DNA of 64,000 nt from Rhodobacteraceae bacterium EL129 (GCA_900313005.1 ONZJ01000002.1:2372996-2436995); one strand, 5' to 3'. Shown: positions 47,606 to 57,289, numbered from the stretch's first letter. The notes: a model not told the origin generated them from the letters alone. A program made the numbers and translations.

Positions 47606-47824
47606 ATGGCACCGATGGCATTTATTCTTGGCGGAATTTGCGGCACGTTTTCGGCCGTGTTCAGCTGGCTGCTCTTTGGTGTCAGCCTTTGGGGTGCCGC
47701 GCAGGTTTACTTCGCTGTCGGGCTGACTGTGGCGGCGGTGTTGATCGTTGTGGCAATGGTGTCTCCCCGCAAAGGCGCAAAATCCTCACATCCCAAGAAG
47801 TCCGCAGGGATGCAGCGGGCCTGA
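47606..47824 (+). CDS. small membrane protein
   Basis: 72 residues from an ATG with GGGAGAGG upstream. Two hydrophobic segments (AFILGGICGTFSAVFSWLLFG then AAQVYFAVGLTVAAVLIVVA) are followed by a basic tail (PRKGAKSSHPKKS). It lies between ettA and the L,D-transpeptidase gene. No family is recognised. Confidence 0.6.
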   Translation: MAPMAFILGGICGTFSAVFSWLLFGVSLWGAAQVYFAVGLTVAAVLIVVAMVSPRKGAKSSHPKKSAGMQRA

Positions 47825-47954
47825 TCCGACGACAGGATGTGCCCGACACCGGCCGATGCGAAAAAGACACATCGCGCAACCCTCACCAGTTTTTGATTTT
47901 TCACGGCCGTCATGGCAGATTATGCGTTAGTGAGCCTAATGAGGGGACTTTAGC

Positions 47955-48509
47955 ATGATTGACCGCCGTACACTTTTGGCAACCGGGCTGGCTGCCACCG
48001 CCCTGCCTGCCACTGCAAACGCTTTTGAAGTTGCAGATCGTTACAAACCACAAGATGTGCAGATCAGCACCCAGTACGAGCCTGGACAGCTTTTGATCCT
48101 GCCGCGCGCGCATTTTCTGTATCTGGTGACCGCACCGGGTGTGGCGCGTCGCTATGGCGTGGGTGTTGGCAAGGCTGGTCTGGAATTCACTGGTCAGGCC
48201 AAGATTGGCGCCAAGAAGAAATGGCCCACATGGCGTCCCACAAACGAGATGATCGAACGCGAGCCGCAGAACTACTCGAAGTTCATCGACAACGATTATG
48301 TTCAACCCGGAGGCCCCGGCAACCCGCTGGGAGCCCGCGCGCTGTACCTGTTCCAGAACGGGCGTGACACGTATTTCCGTATTCATGGCACCACATCGCC
48401 TCGCTCGATCGGGCGTTCGGTGTCCAACGGCTGCATTCGGATGATCAACGAGCACGTCATTGATCTCTACGAGCGCGTGCCGATGGGAGCGGTCGTCACC
48501 GTTCTGTAA
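47955..48509 (+). CDS. L,D-transpeptidase (YkuD family)
   Basis: 184 residues from an ATG. A Tat-like signal (MIDRRTLLATGLAATALPAT) is cleaved near ANA. The YkuD motif is HGTTSPRSIGRSVSNGCIRM, with His144 and the catalytic Cys160. It makes 3-3 peptidoglycan cross-links or attaches proteins in the periplasm. It ends 50 bases before a terminator. Confidence 0.95.
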   Translation: MIDRRTLLATGLAATALPATANAFEVADRYKPQDVQISTQYEPGQLLILPRAHFLYLVTAPGVARRYGVGVGKAGLEFTGQAKIGAKKKWPTWRPTNEMIEREPQNYSKFIDNDYVQPGGPGNPLGARALYLFQNGRDTYFRIHGTTSPRSIGRSVSNGCIRMINEHVIDLYERVPMGAVVTVL

Positions 48510-48556
48510 CGTACCATTCTATCACGGACCGGCGAATTGTTGCTTAAATCAATCTG

Positions 48557-48588
48557 AAACGGGCATGTCCAAGCGGCGTGCCCGTTTT
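48557..48588 (+). terminator. intrinsic terminator of the L,D-transpeptidase gene
   Basis: An 11-bp stem with one G-T pair (48557-48567 with 48577-48587) around a 9-base loop, ending in TTTT. Confidence 0.8.
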
Positions 48589-48755
48589 GCAATTGTGTTG
48601 AAACCCTTGAATTTTTTCGACAGGGGTGCCATATCCCGCCTGCGACGTTACCACTATCGACCACCTGCTCCTATCACGGCTCAGTAATTCGATCTTGCAC
48701 TGACATAGCCGACCTGCCGCACTTCCGCGGGCAGTTTATTGAAGGAGATACGGGA

Positions 48756-48962
48756 ATGGCCACTGGCACCGTAAAATGGTTTAACACAACAAAAGGCTAC
48801 GGCTTTATCGCACCTGATGGCGGCGGCAAGGACGTGTTTGTACACATCTCAGCTGTCGAGCGTTCGGGTCTGACAGGCCTTGCTGACAACCAGAAAGTCA
48901 CGTTTGACATCGAAGACGGCCGTGATGGCCGCGAATCGGCGACAAACATCGTTCTGGCCTAA
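48756..48962 (+). CDS. cold-shock protein, CspA family
   Basis: 68 residues, the usual length. The RNA-binding motifs are KGYGFI (RNP1) and DVFVHI (RNP2) in MATGTVKWFNTTKGYGFI. It binds single-stranded RNA or DNA. It has AAGGAG nine bases before the ATG. The 167 bases between the previous terminator and this start probably hold the promoter and a leader, but I could not place a cold box. Confidence 0.95.
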   Translation: MATGTVKWFNTTKGYGFIAPDGGGKDVFVHISAVERSGLTGLADNQKVTFDIEDGRDGRESATNIVLA

Positions 48963-48993
48963 GCGCCTTTCGCGACGCACCAGATTTAAAGAG

Positions 48994-49022
48994 GGCCCTC
49001 GGAGCGATCCGGGGGCCTTTTC
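48994..49022 (+). terminator. intrinsic terminator of the csp gene
   Basis: A 9-bp stem with one G-T pair (GGCCCTCGG 48994-49002 with 49009-49017) around a 6-base loop, followed by TTTTC. Confidence 0.82.
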
Positions 49023-49135
49023 ACTATGGAAATGCTGGATTTCCAATGGCCGCTCTGCGGGACAAAGCACCATTTCGCTGCATTTGCGCCAATGACGGCT
49101 TTCGGTTTTTGACTTGGACAGATCACTGTCCCGCG

Positions 49136-49789
49136 TCAGCCGAACAGTTGTTTGCGATAGCAGAGAGCATAAGCTTGATCGGACGAATGATCGTGGCCCG
49201 CCTTGTTGTACATGGGAACTTCAACCAAAGTTAGGTCCGTGATAGCCCCGCGCGCTTCAAGTTCGCGGATCACTAGGTCGAAGTCAGCTTCTAAGTAGAA
49301 TGCCTTGTTAACGCCGATGATAAAAAGCGCGTCAGGTCGAGCAATGTCGAGAAGGCTTTCGAGTGGGGCTGGTCCTAAATGCCCGGACGTGAAAGTTCCA
49401 GCAGACACAACCGCACCGTAGGCGTTCTTGATGGGTCCAAGGTCGGCCATTAGATCGGCTTGGATCGTCTTCCGGTATAGTGCTTTTTTGCGCGAGATTG
49501 CTAACATCTCTTCGGAGATATCAATGCCGTCAATCTGGTCCGAGCTTATCGCCAATGCCTCCGCTACCAAGCCGGTTCCGCAGCCGATATCTGCTATAGG
49601 CAGATGGTCTGTATCAGCATGTTCCCGGTACAACATTGCAATAGCATTGGGGTATTCCCAGCCCAACGCGTGGGCAAATTCGGCGTCATATGTTTCGGCG
49701 AATTCGTCGTAGTAGACTTTGTTATCCTGCGGTGTCGCAAGTTTATATGCGTTTTCGAGGAGTGTCTGTCCTTTGCTCTTTGCTGTCAT
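49136..49789 (-). CDS. class I SAM-dependent methyltransferase
   Basis: 217 residues from the ATG at 49789, which overlaps the upstream gene by four bases (ATGA). A trigger segment VYYDEFAETYDAEFAHALG precedes the SAM motif IADIGCGTGLVAEALA and IDGIDISEEMLAISRKKALY; GAVVSAGTFTSGHLGP is motif IV. The substrate is unknown. The frame is open 30 codons upstream, but the ATGA overlap favours 49789. Confidence 0.9.
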   Translation of the reverse strand: MTAKSKGQTLLENAYKLATPQDNKVYYDEFAETYDAEFAHALGWEYPNAIAMLYREHADTDHLPIADIGCGTGLVAEALAISSDQIDGIDISEEMLAISRKKALYRKTIQADLMADLGPIKNAYGAVVSAGTFTSGHLGPAPLESLLDIARPDALFIIGVNKAFYLEADFDLVIRELEARGAITDLTLVEVPMYNKAGHDHSSDQAYALCYRKQLFG

Positions 49790-50271
49790 GTGATACTCTT
49801 GTTTTCGGGTGGTTCTGGAAATCGTTCTTTGATCAAACCTTGGAAGCTTTTTGGGTAACCGATGCCAATACGTAACCAAGCCTCGGCGAATCCGGGTGCC
49901 TGCATGTGGCGTGCAAGAGCGTTCAAATAGGCATCCCAGACCTCATCTTCCACCAATTCGCGTTCATGTTGCATGTAGGCGGAGTAGATCAATGAGAAGT
50001 AGGTTCCAACGCCGCGTTCATACTGATACTGCTCGACTTCGGTAAGCTCGGACGGGTTTGCGCCGCCCTTGGTCATCAGCTCCGCGTTCTCAGCGAGAAG
50101 ACCAAAAACTTCCCGCTCAAGCGTCATCAGTGACTGGACAGTGGCGCCCTCAATCGCGCGTGCGTTGTGTCGCACTTCATAGATCAAAAAGATGATCGAA
50201 ATAACGACACCAATCGCTCCGGCAACAGAAGCGATGCCTTCGATTGCGGGCCAGTTCAAATTGCTAAGCAT
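49786..50271 (-). CDS. single-helix membrane protein of unknown function
   Basis: 161 residues from an ATG. One membrane helix near the start (IASVAGAIGVVISIIFLIYEV) is followed by a soluble helical part (EREVFGLLAENAELMTKGGA, YERGVGTYFSLIYSAYMQHE), as in DUF6082-type proteins. It is translationally coupled to the methyltransferase gene by an ATGA overlap. Confidence 0.72.
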   Translation of the reverse strand: MLSNLNWPAIEGIASVAGAIGVVISIIFLIYEVRHNARAIEGATVQSLMTLEREVFGLLAENAELMTKGGANPSELTEVEQYQYERGVGTYFSLIYSAYMQHERELVEDEVWDAYLNALARHMQAPGFAEAWLRIGIGYPKSFQGLIKERFPEPPENKSIT

Positions 50272-50531
50272 TTCTCTTTAACTTCTTGGTTGCCATCCAT
50301 TCATCGTAGCTCGGATTAAGACAGCTTTGCTATTTTTTTGGTTTGGCTTCTGAGAGTGCGGACATTCAGGCACCATGCAGCATCGGTAACATTGGGCTCA
50401 AAGCGAACCTCTGTGTTTAAAACTGAATCCTGCACAGCAAACGGCCGGGTTTGGGGCGAATTTTAATACCGATGATGGCTGGCCTGAGTGAAGGAGCACA
50501 GCGGCATCTGTCGCGACTGGGCCCTCAGAAT

Positions 50532-51209
50532 TTACTTTGTCGATGCGACCAACTCCTGCACAGCAGGGCCCAGAGCCTCAACAATTTTGGCGACACCTTC
50601 GGCACTGGGATGGATGCCGTCGCGTTGGAAATAGGGTTGCATCTCGGCGGGGGTGCCATTCCCCAGACCGGAGAAGAAGTAGGGAAAGAACTGCACCCCA
50701 CGCTCTTGGGCCAGGTCCGGATAAAGCCCGTCAAAGGCCGCCTTGTAGTCTGTTCCGAGGTTGCGGAAGGCCAACAGCCCCACCAGCAGCACCTCGACAT
50801 CACGCGCCTGCGCGGCCTGAATGATCACATCCAGGTTGGCGCGTGTCACTGCCGGGTCAAGCCCGCGCAGCAGGTCATTCCCGCCCAGCGTCAGGATCAT
50901 TGCGTCCACATCGTCGGTCAGGCTCCAATCAATCCGTGCAGCCCCCCCTGCCGTGGTATCGCCTGACACACCTCCGTTGATCAGCCGCACGTCCTCATCT
51001 TGCGCCTCAAGCCAGCGCTGCAATTGTGGCACCAGACCATCGTCGCGGGGCAGGCCGTAGCCTTGGGTCAGGCTGTCCCCAAAGGCCAACACGGTCACTT
51101 GCCCTGCCTGAACCGGAGAAGAGAGCCACAGTATTGACAGCAACACCTTGCCCAAGGGCAGCCCCACCCCATATGTGAAGGACCCCAATAAAAGACGGCG
51201 CAGCCCCAT
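50532..51209 (-). CDS. TesA-type arylesterase / thioesterase (SGNH hydrolase)
   Basis: 225 residues from the ATG at 51209 with AAAGGAG upstream. A signal segment ends near PVQAGQ. Block I is LAFGDSLTQGYG with Ser46, block III is LGGNDLLRG, and block V is DGIHPSAEGVA with the catalytic Asp and His. It is a periplasmic esterase with lysophospholipase or thioesterase activity. Its start codon overlaps that of the divergent ABC gene. Confidence 0.93.
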   Translation of the reverse strand: MGLRRLLLGSFTYGVGLPLGKVLLSILWLSSPVQAGQVTVLAFGDSLTQGYGLPRDDGLVPQLQRWLEAQDEDVRLINGGVSGDTTAGGAARIDWSLTDDVDAMILTLGGNDLLRGLDPAVTRANLDVIIQAAQARDVEVLLVGLLAFRNLGTDYKAAFDGLYPDLAQERGVQFFPYFFSGLGNGTPAEMQPYFQRDGIHPSAEGVAKIVEALGPAVQELVASTK

Positions 51210-51891
51210 GATATCTCCTTTACTTTCAATCACTGACGCGGCGCTGTCGCTGAACGGCAATGCCGGGCCTGTTGAGATACTTAAGGGCATATCTTTCGAT
51301 GTCCACAAGGGTGAGACTTTGGCCCTTATCGGCCCGTCGGGATCGGGCAAGTCTTCGCTGCTGATGTTGCTGGGCGGATTGGAGCAGGCAACGGGCGGCC
51401 AGGTAAAGGCGCTGGGGCATGATCTGGCCACACTGTCTGAAGATCAGCTGGCGGCCCTGCGCCGCGATCATTTTGGCGTGGTGTTTCAGAGCTTTCATCT
51501 AATCCCCACCATGACCGCCCTTGAAAACGTGGCCACGCCGCTGGAATTGGCCGGGGCACGTGATGCTTTTTCAAGGGCTGCCGAGGAGTTGGCCGCCGTT
51601 GGCTTGGCCGATCGTCAGGATCATTATCCGGCGCAATTGTCAGGGGGTGAACAGCAGCGCGTGGCGCTGGCCCGTGCGGCGGCCCCCAGACCTGACATTG
51701 TGCTGGCGGATGAACCGACGGGCAATCTGGATGCTTCAAACGGGGCGGCGATCGTGGATCTGCTGTTTGATCTGCGCGCGCGCCACGGGGCCACGCTGGT
51801 GCTGGTCACCCATGACCCCAAGCTGGCCGCACGCTGTGACCGGGTGATCACGCTCACCGATGGACGCATCGAAGAAAGCCGCGCCGCATGA
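51208..51891 (+). CDS. ABC transporter ATP-binding protein (YbbA-like)
   Basis: 227 residues from the ATG at 51208. It has GPSGSGKSSLL (Walker A), QSFHLIPTMTALENV (Q-loop), LSGGEQQRVALARA (signature), LADEPTGNLD (Walker B) and the H-loop in VTHD: the MacB/LolD type. It pairs with the next gene through an ATGA overlap. The pair resembles YbbA-YbbP of E. coli, which lies next to tesA as here; the substrate is not established. Confidence 0.94.
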   Translation: MISPLLSITDAALSLNGNAGPVEILKGISFDVHKGETLALIGPSGSGKSSLLMLLGGLEQATGGQVKALGHDLATLSEDQLAALRRDHFGVVFQSFHLIPTMTALENVATPLELAGARDAFSRAAEELAAVGLADRQDHYPAQLSGGEQQRVALARAAAPRPDIVLADEPTGNLDASNGAAIVDLLFDLRARHGATLVLVTHDPKLAARCDRVITLTDGRIEESRAA

Positions 51892-54404
51892 GCCTGACAC
51901 ATGCCGCCCGTCTGGCCCGACGTGAATTGCGCGGTGGGCTGTCCGGATTTCGCATCTTTCTGGCCTGTGTGATCCTGGGCGTGGCGGCCATCGCCGCTGT
52001 GGGCACGGTCCGAGAGAGCATTCAGGCGGGATTGTCCGAACAGGGGGCCGCGCTGCTGGGTGGTGATGCCGAACTGGAGCTGACCTACCGCTTTGCCGAT
52101 CCCGAGGAACGCGCCTGGATGCAGACCACGGCGCAGGTGGTATCCGAGGTGGCTGACTTCCGCTCCATGGCTGTAGTGGATGATATCCGCGCCCTGACCC
52201 AGTTGAAGGCTGTGGACAGTGCCTATCCTTTGGTGGGCGATGTGGTGTTGCAACCCGCCATGCCACTGGCGCAGGCCTTCGCACCTGTGCAAGGTCGCCC
52301 CGGCGCGGTGATGGACCCGGTTTTGGTGGCGCAACTGGGGATCGGCATCGGGGATCGCTTCAAACTGGGGGACACCGAATTTGTCCTGACCGCCGCCCTG
52401 ATCCGCGAGCCGGACAATGCCACAGGCGGGCTGACCCTGGGGCCGCGCACTCTGGTGCGGCGGGTCGATTTGCAAGGGTCGGGCTTGCTTGAACCCGGCA
52501 CGCTGTTTTCCACGCATTATCGTCTGGATTTGCCTGAAGGTGCTGATCTGGCCGCACTGCAATCTGACGCCGAAGACAGGTTTGCCAACAGCGGCATGCG
52601 CTGGCGCGATGCCCGCAATGGGGCGCCGGGGGTGGCGCAGTTTGTCGACCGTCTAGGCGCCTTTCTGGTGCTGGTTGGCCTGTCGGGGCTTGCCGTGGGC
52701 GGCGTGGGCATTTCCGCGGCCCTGCGCGGGTATTTGGCCAGCAAAACCCGCACGATTGCCACCTTGCGCACCCTTGGGGCCAGCCGCCGGGTGATTTTTC
52801 TGACCTATCTATTGCAGGTGGCCGCCCTGGCGATCCTCGGGCTTGCTCTGGGGTTGATCCTGGGCGTCGGCGGCACGCTCTTGTTCAGCCCTCTGATCAG
52901 TGAACGCCTGCCGGTGCCTGCGGTCTTTGCCCCCTACCCGGGCCCAATGGCCGAGGCTGTGATCTATAGCACGCTCTCCGTTCTGATCTTTACGCTTTGG
53001 CCCTTGTCCCGCACTGAGAACATCCGCGCTGCCACGCTCTTTCGCGATGCGTTGGATCAGGTTGCGGGGCTGCCCCGACTTCCCTATCTGACAACGATTG
53101 TCGCTTTGCTGGCCATGTTGCTGGCGGTGGCGGCATACTTCTCGGGCAATCTGGGCCTGACCCTTTGGACGGCGGGCGGGATTGCCATGGCCCTCGTGCT
53201 GCTCAGCATAGCGGCCAGGGGACTACAGCACCTTGCGCGCAAAGTGAAAGGTTTGGGTCGCAACCGCCCTTCGCTAAGGTGGGCCTTGGGCGCGATTGGT
53301 GGACCTGGCACCACGGCGGGGCCTGTGATGGTGTCGCTGGGCGTGGGCCTCAGCGTGCTGGCCACCGTTGGCCAGATTGACGGCAACCTGCGCGGGGCCA
53401 TTGCGCGGGATCTGCCGGATCAGGCGCCCTCGTTCTTTTTCGTGGATCTGCAAAAGGATCAGATGCCCGGCTTTCTGAAGCGGGTCGTAGGCGATCCTGC
53501 GGTCAGTCGGGTGGACCGCGCACCCATGCTGCGCGGGATCATTACCGAGATCAACGGACAGCCGGCACAGGATGTGGCCGGGAATCACTGGGTGCTGGAG
53601 GGCGACCGGGGGATCACCTATGCCACCACCCTGCCCGCGCGCACCAGGCTGACGTCGGGCAGCTGGTGGGAGGCCGACTACACTGGCGCACCACAGATGA
53701 GCTTTGCCGCCGAAGAAGCCGCCGAGATGGGGCTGACCCTGGGCGACGCGGTCACGGTGAACATCCTGGGCCGGGATTTCACGGCCGAGCTGACGTCATT
53801 CCGGGATGTGGATTTTTCGACGGCTGGCATGGGGTTTATCATGGTGATGAACCCCTCGGCGCTTGAGGCCGCCCCGCATTCCTTTATCGCCACCGTTTAT
53901 GCCGAGCAGGAGGCCGAAGCCGCCCTCTTGCGGGATGTGTCGCAAAGCTATGCCAATGTCACGGCGATCCGCGTGCGCGATGCGATTGACCGGGTGTCAG
54001 ATCTGTTGGCGGGTCTTGCTGGGGCGGTGGCCTGGGGGGCCTCAGTGACTTTGCTGACCGGGTTTTTGGTGTTGATCGGGGCAAGTGCTGCAGATCAGGC
54101 CAACCGCCGGTACGAGGCGGCCATCCTCAAAACCCTTGGCGCAAGTCGTCTGCACATTCTGCTGAGCCTCACGTGGCGCGCTGTCATTCTGGGCGCGGTG
54201 GCAGGCGCTGTGGCCCTGGGGGTCGGCATTTGGGGGGGGTGGGCTGTCAGCCACTACATCTTTGAGACCGGATTTGATATCATCTGGTCGTCAGCCACCA
54301 CAATCATTGCTGCGGGCGTTTGCGTCACGGTCTTGTCAGGGCTGGCTTTCGCCTGGGGCCCGCTAACGGCACGCCCTGCGGCGGTTTTACGCGCCAGGCA
54401 ATAG
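51888..54404 (+). CDS. ABC transporter permease (YbbP-like, FtsX domains)
   Basis: 838 residues. An N-terminal helix (RIFLACVILGVAAIAAVG) precedes a large periplasmic domain with the MacB_PCD pattern, then FtsX-type helices around residues 255-400, a second periplasmic domain and a final FtsX block of helices (GASVTLLTGFLVLIGASAAD). The layout is that of YbbP. Its start overlaps the ATPase gene by four bases. Confidence 0.93.
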   Translation: MSLTHAARLARRELRGGLSGFRIFLACVILGVAAIAAVGTVRESIQAGLSEQGAALLGGDAELELTYRFADPEERAWMQTTAQVVSEVADFRSMAVVDDIRALTQLKAVDSAYPLVGDVVLQPAMPLAQAFAPVQGRPGAVMDPVLVAQLGIGIGDRFKLGDTEFVLTAALIREPDNATGGLTLGPRTLVRRVDLQGSGLLEPGTLFSTHYRLDLPEGADLAALQSDAEDRFANSGMRWRDARNGAPGVAQFVDRLGAFLVLVGLSGLAVGGVGISAALRGYLASKTRTIATLRTLGASRRVIFLTYLLQVAALAILGLALGLILGVGGTLLFSPLISERLPVPAVFAPYPGPMAEAVIYSTLSVLIFTLWPLSRTENIRAATLFRDALDQVAGLPRLPYLTTIVALLAMLLAVAAYFSGNLGLTLWTAGGIAMALVLLSIAARGLQHLARKVKGLGRNRPSLRWALGAIGGPGTTAGPVMVSLGVGLSVLATVGQIDGNLRGAIARDLPDQAPSFFFVDLQKDQMPGFLKRVVGDPAVSRVDRAPMLRGIITEINGQPAQDVAGNHWVLEGDRGITYATTLPARTRLTSGSWWEADYTGAPQMSFAAEEAAEMGLTLGDAVTVNILGRDFTAELTSFRDVDFSTAGMGFIMVMNPSALEAAPHSFIATVYAEQEAEAALLRDVSQSYANVTAIRVRDAIDRVSDLLAGLAGAVAWGASVTLLTGFLVLIGASAADQANRRYEAAILKTLGASRLHILLSLTWRAVILGAVAGAVALGVGIWGGWAVSHYIFETGFDIIWSSATTIIAAGVCVTVLSGLAFAWGPLTARPAAVLRARQ

Positions 54405-54469
54405 CTGAGTTGCACTGCAATGCGCAAACTGGCACGTTTGAGACCTGTTGATAAAGAGGACCGATTTTT

Positions 54470-55333
54470 ATGAGTGACAGCCTGCCCATCCCCCTAACCT
54501 CGCCCCTGACTCCTGCGCAGCAGACCACGCTGATCAATTTGGTCCGCCGTGCGGCCAAGGCGGAAATCCTGCCGCGATTTCGTACCATGAGCGCCGGGGA
54601 TATCGGCACCAAAACCGGCCAGTACGATCTGGTCACCGAAGCGGACACCGCCGCCGAAGCTATGATGGCACGTGGCTTGCAGCAGATGTTTCCCCATGCG
54701 TTGGTTGTGGGTGAGGAAGCGGTAAGCGCCGACAACACGTTGCGCGACAAGATTGCCGAGGCCGAGTTGTGCTTTGTCCTCGACCCGGTGGATGGCACGT
54801 GGAATTTTGCCAATGGTCTGCCGCTTTTTGGGGTCATCGTGGCGATCACGCGCTTTGGCAAACCCGTGCTTGGGTTGCTGTATGATCCGGTGATGGACGA
54901 CTGGATCATCGCGGATGAGGCCAACCCGACCCGATTTGTGCGCAATATTGGAGTGGAACGGTCGATATCTGTCTCGAAGGGTAAACCCTTGTCCGATATG
55001 CAGGGATACATTCACCTTTACCTGCTGGATGACAGCAAACAGGCCGAGATGGCGGCGGTCCTGCCAGAGTTTGGCCGCACGCAGGCCCTGCGCTGTTCAT
55101 GTCATGAGTACCGGACATTGGCACGTGGCGGCATGGATTTCATGATCTCGGGCACGTTGAACCCATGGGATCATGCGGCTGGCGTATTGATCTGCCAACA
55201 AGCAGGCGGTGTCGTCGCAATGCTGGATGGCACAGACTACAACGCCGGGATCACCGAAGGCTATGTGCTGGCCGCACCAGATGACGACAGCTGGAACCGC
55301 CTGCGTGACAGGTTTATGTTTCTGGCCTCGTGA
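54470..55333 (+). CDS. inositol monophosphatase family protein
   Basis: 287 residues. The metal ligands are E82 in VVGEEAVS, D105 and D108 in LDPVDGTWNF, and a later Asp in NPWDHAAGVLICQQAGG. Family members act on inositol phosphate, histidinol phosphate or fructose bisphosphate; the acidic motif CHEYRTLARGG and the context do not tell which. A hisN role is possible. It follows the permease gene by 65 bases. Confidence 0.92.
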   Translation: MSDSLPIPLTSPLTPAQQTTLINLVRRAAKAEILPRFRTMSAGDIGTKTGQYDLVTEADTAAEAMMARGLQQMFPHALVVGEEAVSADNTLRDKIAEAELCFVLDPVDGTWNFANGLPLFGVIVAITRFGKPVLGLLYDPVMDDWIIADEANPTRFVRNIGVERSISVSKGKPLSDMQGYIHLYLLDDSKQAEMAAVLPEFGRTQALRCSCHEYRTLARGGMDFMISGTLNPWDHAAGVLICQQAGGVVAMLDGTDYNAGITEGYVLAAPDDDSWNRLRDRFMFLAS

Positions 55334-55423
55334 AACTTGCGTGATTTTTTTTGAACGTCTGGTAAACCTTACCTGCGTTCGTGCAAAAAATCCCCTAAGG
55401 TTAAAGAAAGGGGAAGATGACCA

Positions 55424-57211
55424 GTGCCGGATCAGACGCGAAAAACAAAAGATAACGACGTGAAATCAACGCTTTCTGACCTTGATCGGGATGCAGCGAT
55501 TGATCGCCTGTACGACGTCGCCTTGGATCCTTCGCGGTATGAGGCGTTGCTGGATCACTGGGAAAGCGCCATTCGCCCCCTGCGGGCTGAGGCCGACTTT
55601 CACGCGCCTCACCTGTTGGACGATCCGCAGATTGCCGGGCATTTTGACCGTGCCAGTGCCTTTCTGGACCGGCTGGATACCAGTAGTGCAGCCGATGAAA
55701 TCGAAGAGATCCTGGCCCCGTTTGACCGCGTGGCGGCTTTCATTCTGGATGAGTCGCAAACCATCCGCGCCAGTAACGCTGCTGCGAAGACATTGATGGG
55801 GGTCAGTGAAAACTCCTCTCTGAAAGACTTGCCCATCAACTCCGAAGATATTGAGGCTGTGCGCCGCACGCTCAGATCCGTTTTGTCGGGCACGAAAGAA
55901 GACAATGCCGTGCTTCGTGTGAGGTCTGCCTCGATGGGTCGGTTTACCGTTCTGCGGTTGCAACGCTGTACCACGGCGGATGATCAGAAACTGGTGCTGG
56001 CTGCATCAAACGAGGTGGGCTGGCCCGATGGGTTCCGCGATATTCTGAAACAGGCGTTTGGTCTGACAAGCGCCGAAGCCGATGTCGTCCGTGCCTTGGT
56101 GGAATGCGGATCACTGGCCGAAATCGCGGCGCAACGCAGCCGCTCGGTCGACACGATCCGTGCACAGGTGAAATCCATATTGGCCAAGACCGAAACCCAC
56201 AGCCAGGTGGAATTGGTGCGACTGGCGCTGTCGATGATGGATATGGTCAGCCTGACGATGGATGCCGCCCCGGGGCCCCGTCTGATCAGTCGCGGATATG
56301 ACACGCTGGAAGAGCGCGAGTTCAAATCGCTGCTGACCGCGGATGGCAGGCGGCTGGACTATCTTATTTTGGGGGATCCCAAAGGGGCCCCAGTTCTGTT
56401 TCTACCATTGGACTACGGGCTTGTTCGCTGGCCCGCCCCCGCCGAGGCGGAGGCCGCCAAACTTGGAATGCGGATCATCGTGCCAGTACGGGCGGGCTAT
56501 GGCATGTCCGATCCGATCCCCAAGAAGGGCGATTATGATGCCGCTCTGATCGCAGATACCCGTCAGGTCATGGACGCCGAAGGCGTGCGCCGCTGCCCCA
56601 TCATAAGCTTGGGTGGTGACAGCTATTATGGCGTGCAAATTGCACGAGATCAGCCTGATCGGATCAGCATGATCCTGGGATGTGGAGGGGTTTTGCCACT
56701 CACCCGACGCGAGCAGTTTGAGCGCATGGAAAAGTGGCACCGGTTCATTCTGGCAGGTGCCAAATATACACCGCATTTGTTGCCCTTCATGGTCAAGGCG
56801 GGCTTCTTGCTGGCGCGAAAGATTGGCAAACGCGGATTTGTTCACGCAGTGTACGGCCAATGCCCGGCGGACGTGGACACCTTTGAAAATCCTGATGTTT
56901 TTGAAGCCATGGTGACCGGGTCCGAAGTGGCCTTGAACGAAAATCACGCCGCGCATGCCGCATTTTCGGCGCAAGTATTGGGGGGACAGCAAAGAGACTG
57001 GTCCGCCGATCTTGAAGAGTTGCGTGACAAAATTCCCGTCAAATTTATGAACGGTCTTCAGGATCCTCAGGTGCCCGAAGCCACACTCCGAGAATTCCAG
57101 CGCGATTACAGCTGGATTGACTACCGCGAATATGACGATGCCGGACAGCTCGTCTTTTTCCGGCACTGGCGCGACGCGCTGGATATTATTTCGCCTTTTT
57201 TGGGTAAATAA
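55424..57211 (+). CDS. LuxR-type HTH / alpha-beta-hydrolase fusion protein
   Basis: 595 residues from a GTG at 55424 with GGGGAAG upstream; a later GTG at 55460 is possible. Residues about 80-190 look like a PAS-type module (ILDESQTIRASNAAAKTLMGV). Residues about 210-270 are a LuxR helix-turn-helix: FGLTSAEADVVRALVECGSL, EIAAQRSRSVDTIRAQVKSI. The C-terminal 310 residues are an alpha/beta-hydrolase fold with SLGGDSYYG at the nucleophile elbow, where the usual second Gly is shifted, and His in FFRHWRDAL. It may sense a small molecule and bind DNA; this is an inference. Confidence 0.86.
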   Translation: MPDQTRKTKDNDVKSTLSDLDRDAAIDRLYDVALDPSRYEALLDHWESAIRPLRAEADFHAPHLLDDPQIAGHFDRASAFLDRLDTSSAADEIEEILAPFDRVAAFILDESQTIRASNAAAKTLMGVSENSSLKDLPINSEDIEAVRRTLRSVLSGTKEDNAVLRVRSASMGRFTVLRLQRCTTADDQKLVLAASNEVGWPDGFRDILKQAFGLTSAEADVVRALVECGSLAEIAAQRSRSVDTIRAQVKSILAKTETHSQVELVRLALSMMDMVSLTMDAAPGPRLISRGYDTLEEREFKSLLTADGRRLDYLILGDPKGAPVLFLPLDYGLVRWPAPAEAEAAKLGMRIIVPVRAGYGMSDPIPKKGDYDAALIADTRQVMDAEGVRRCPIISLGGDSYYGVQIARDQPDRISMILGCGGVLPLTRREQFERMEKWHRFILAGAKYTPHLLPFMVKAGFLLARKIGKRGFVHAVYGQCPADVDTFENPDVFEAMVTGSEVALNENHAAHAAFSAQVLGGQQRDWSADLEELRDKIPVKFMNGLQDPQVPEATLREFQRDYSWIDYREYDDAGQLVFFRHWRDALDIISPFLGK

Positions 57212-57289
57212 CACGCCTTTACCCCATCTGGGGTATGACGACATTTTTGAAACCGGTTATTCATTAACCTATTAGAAGATGAGTATGAA

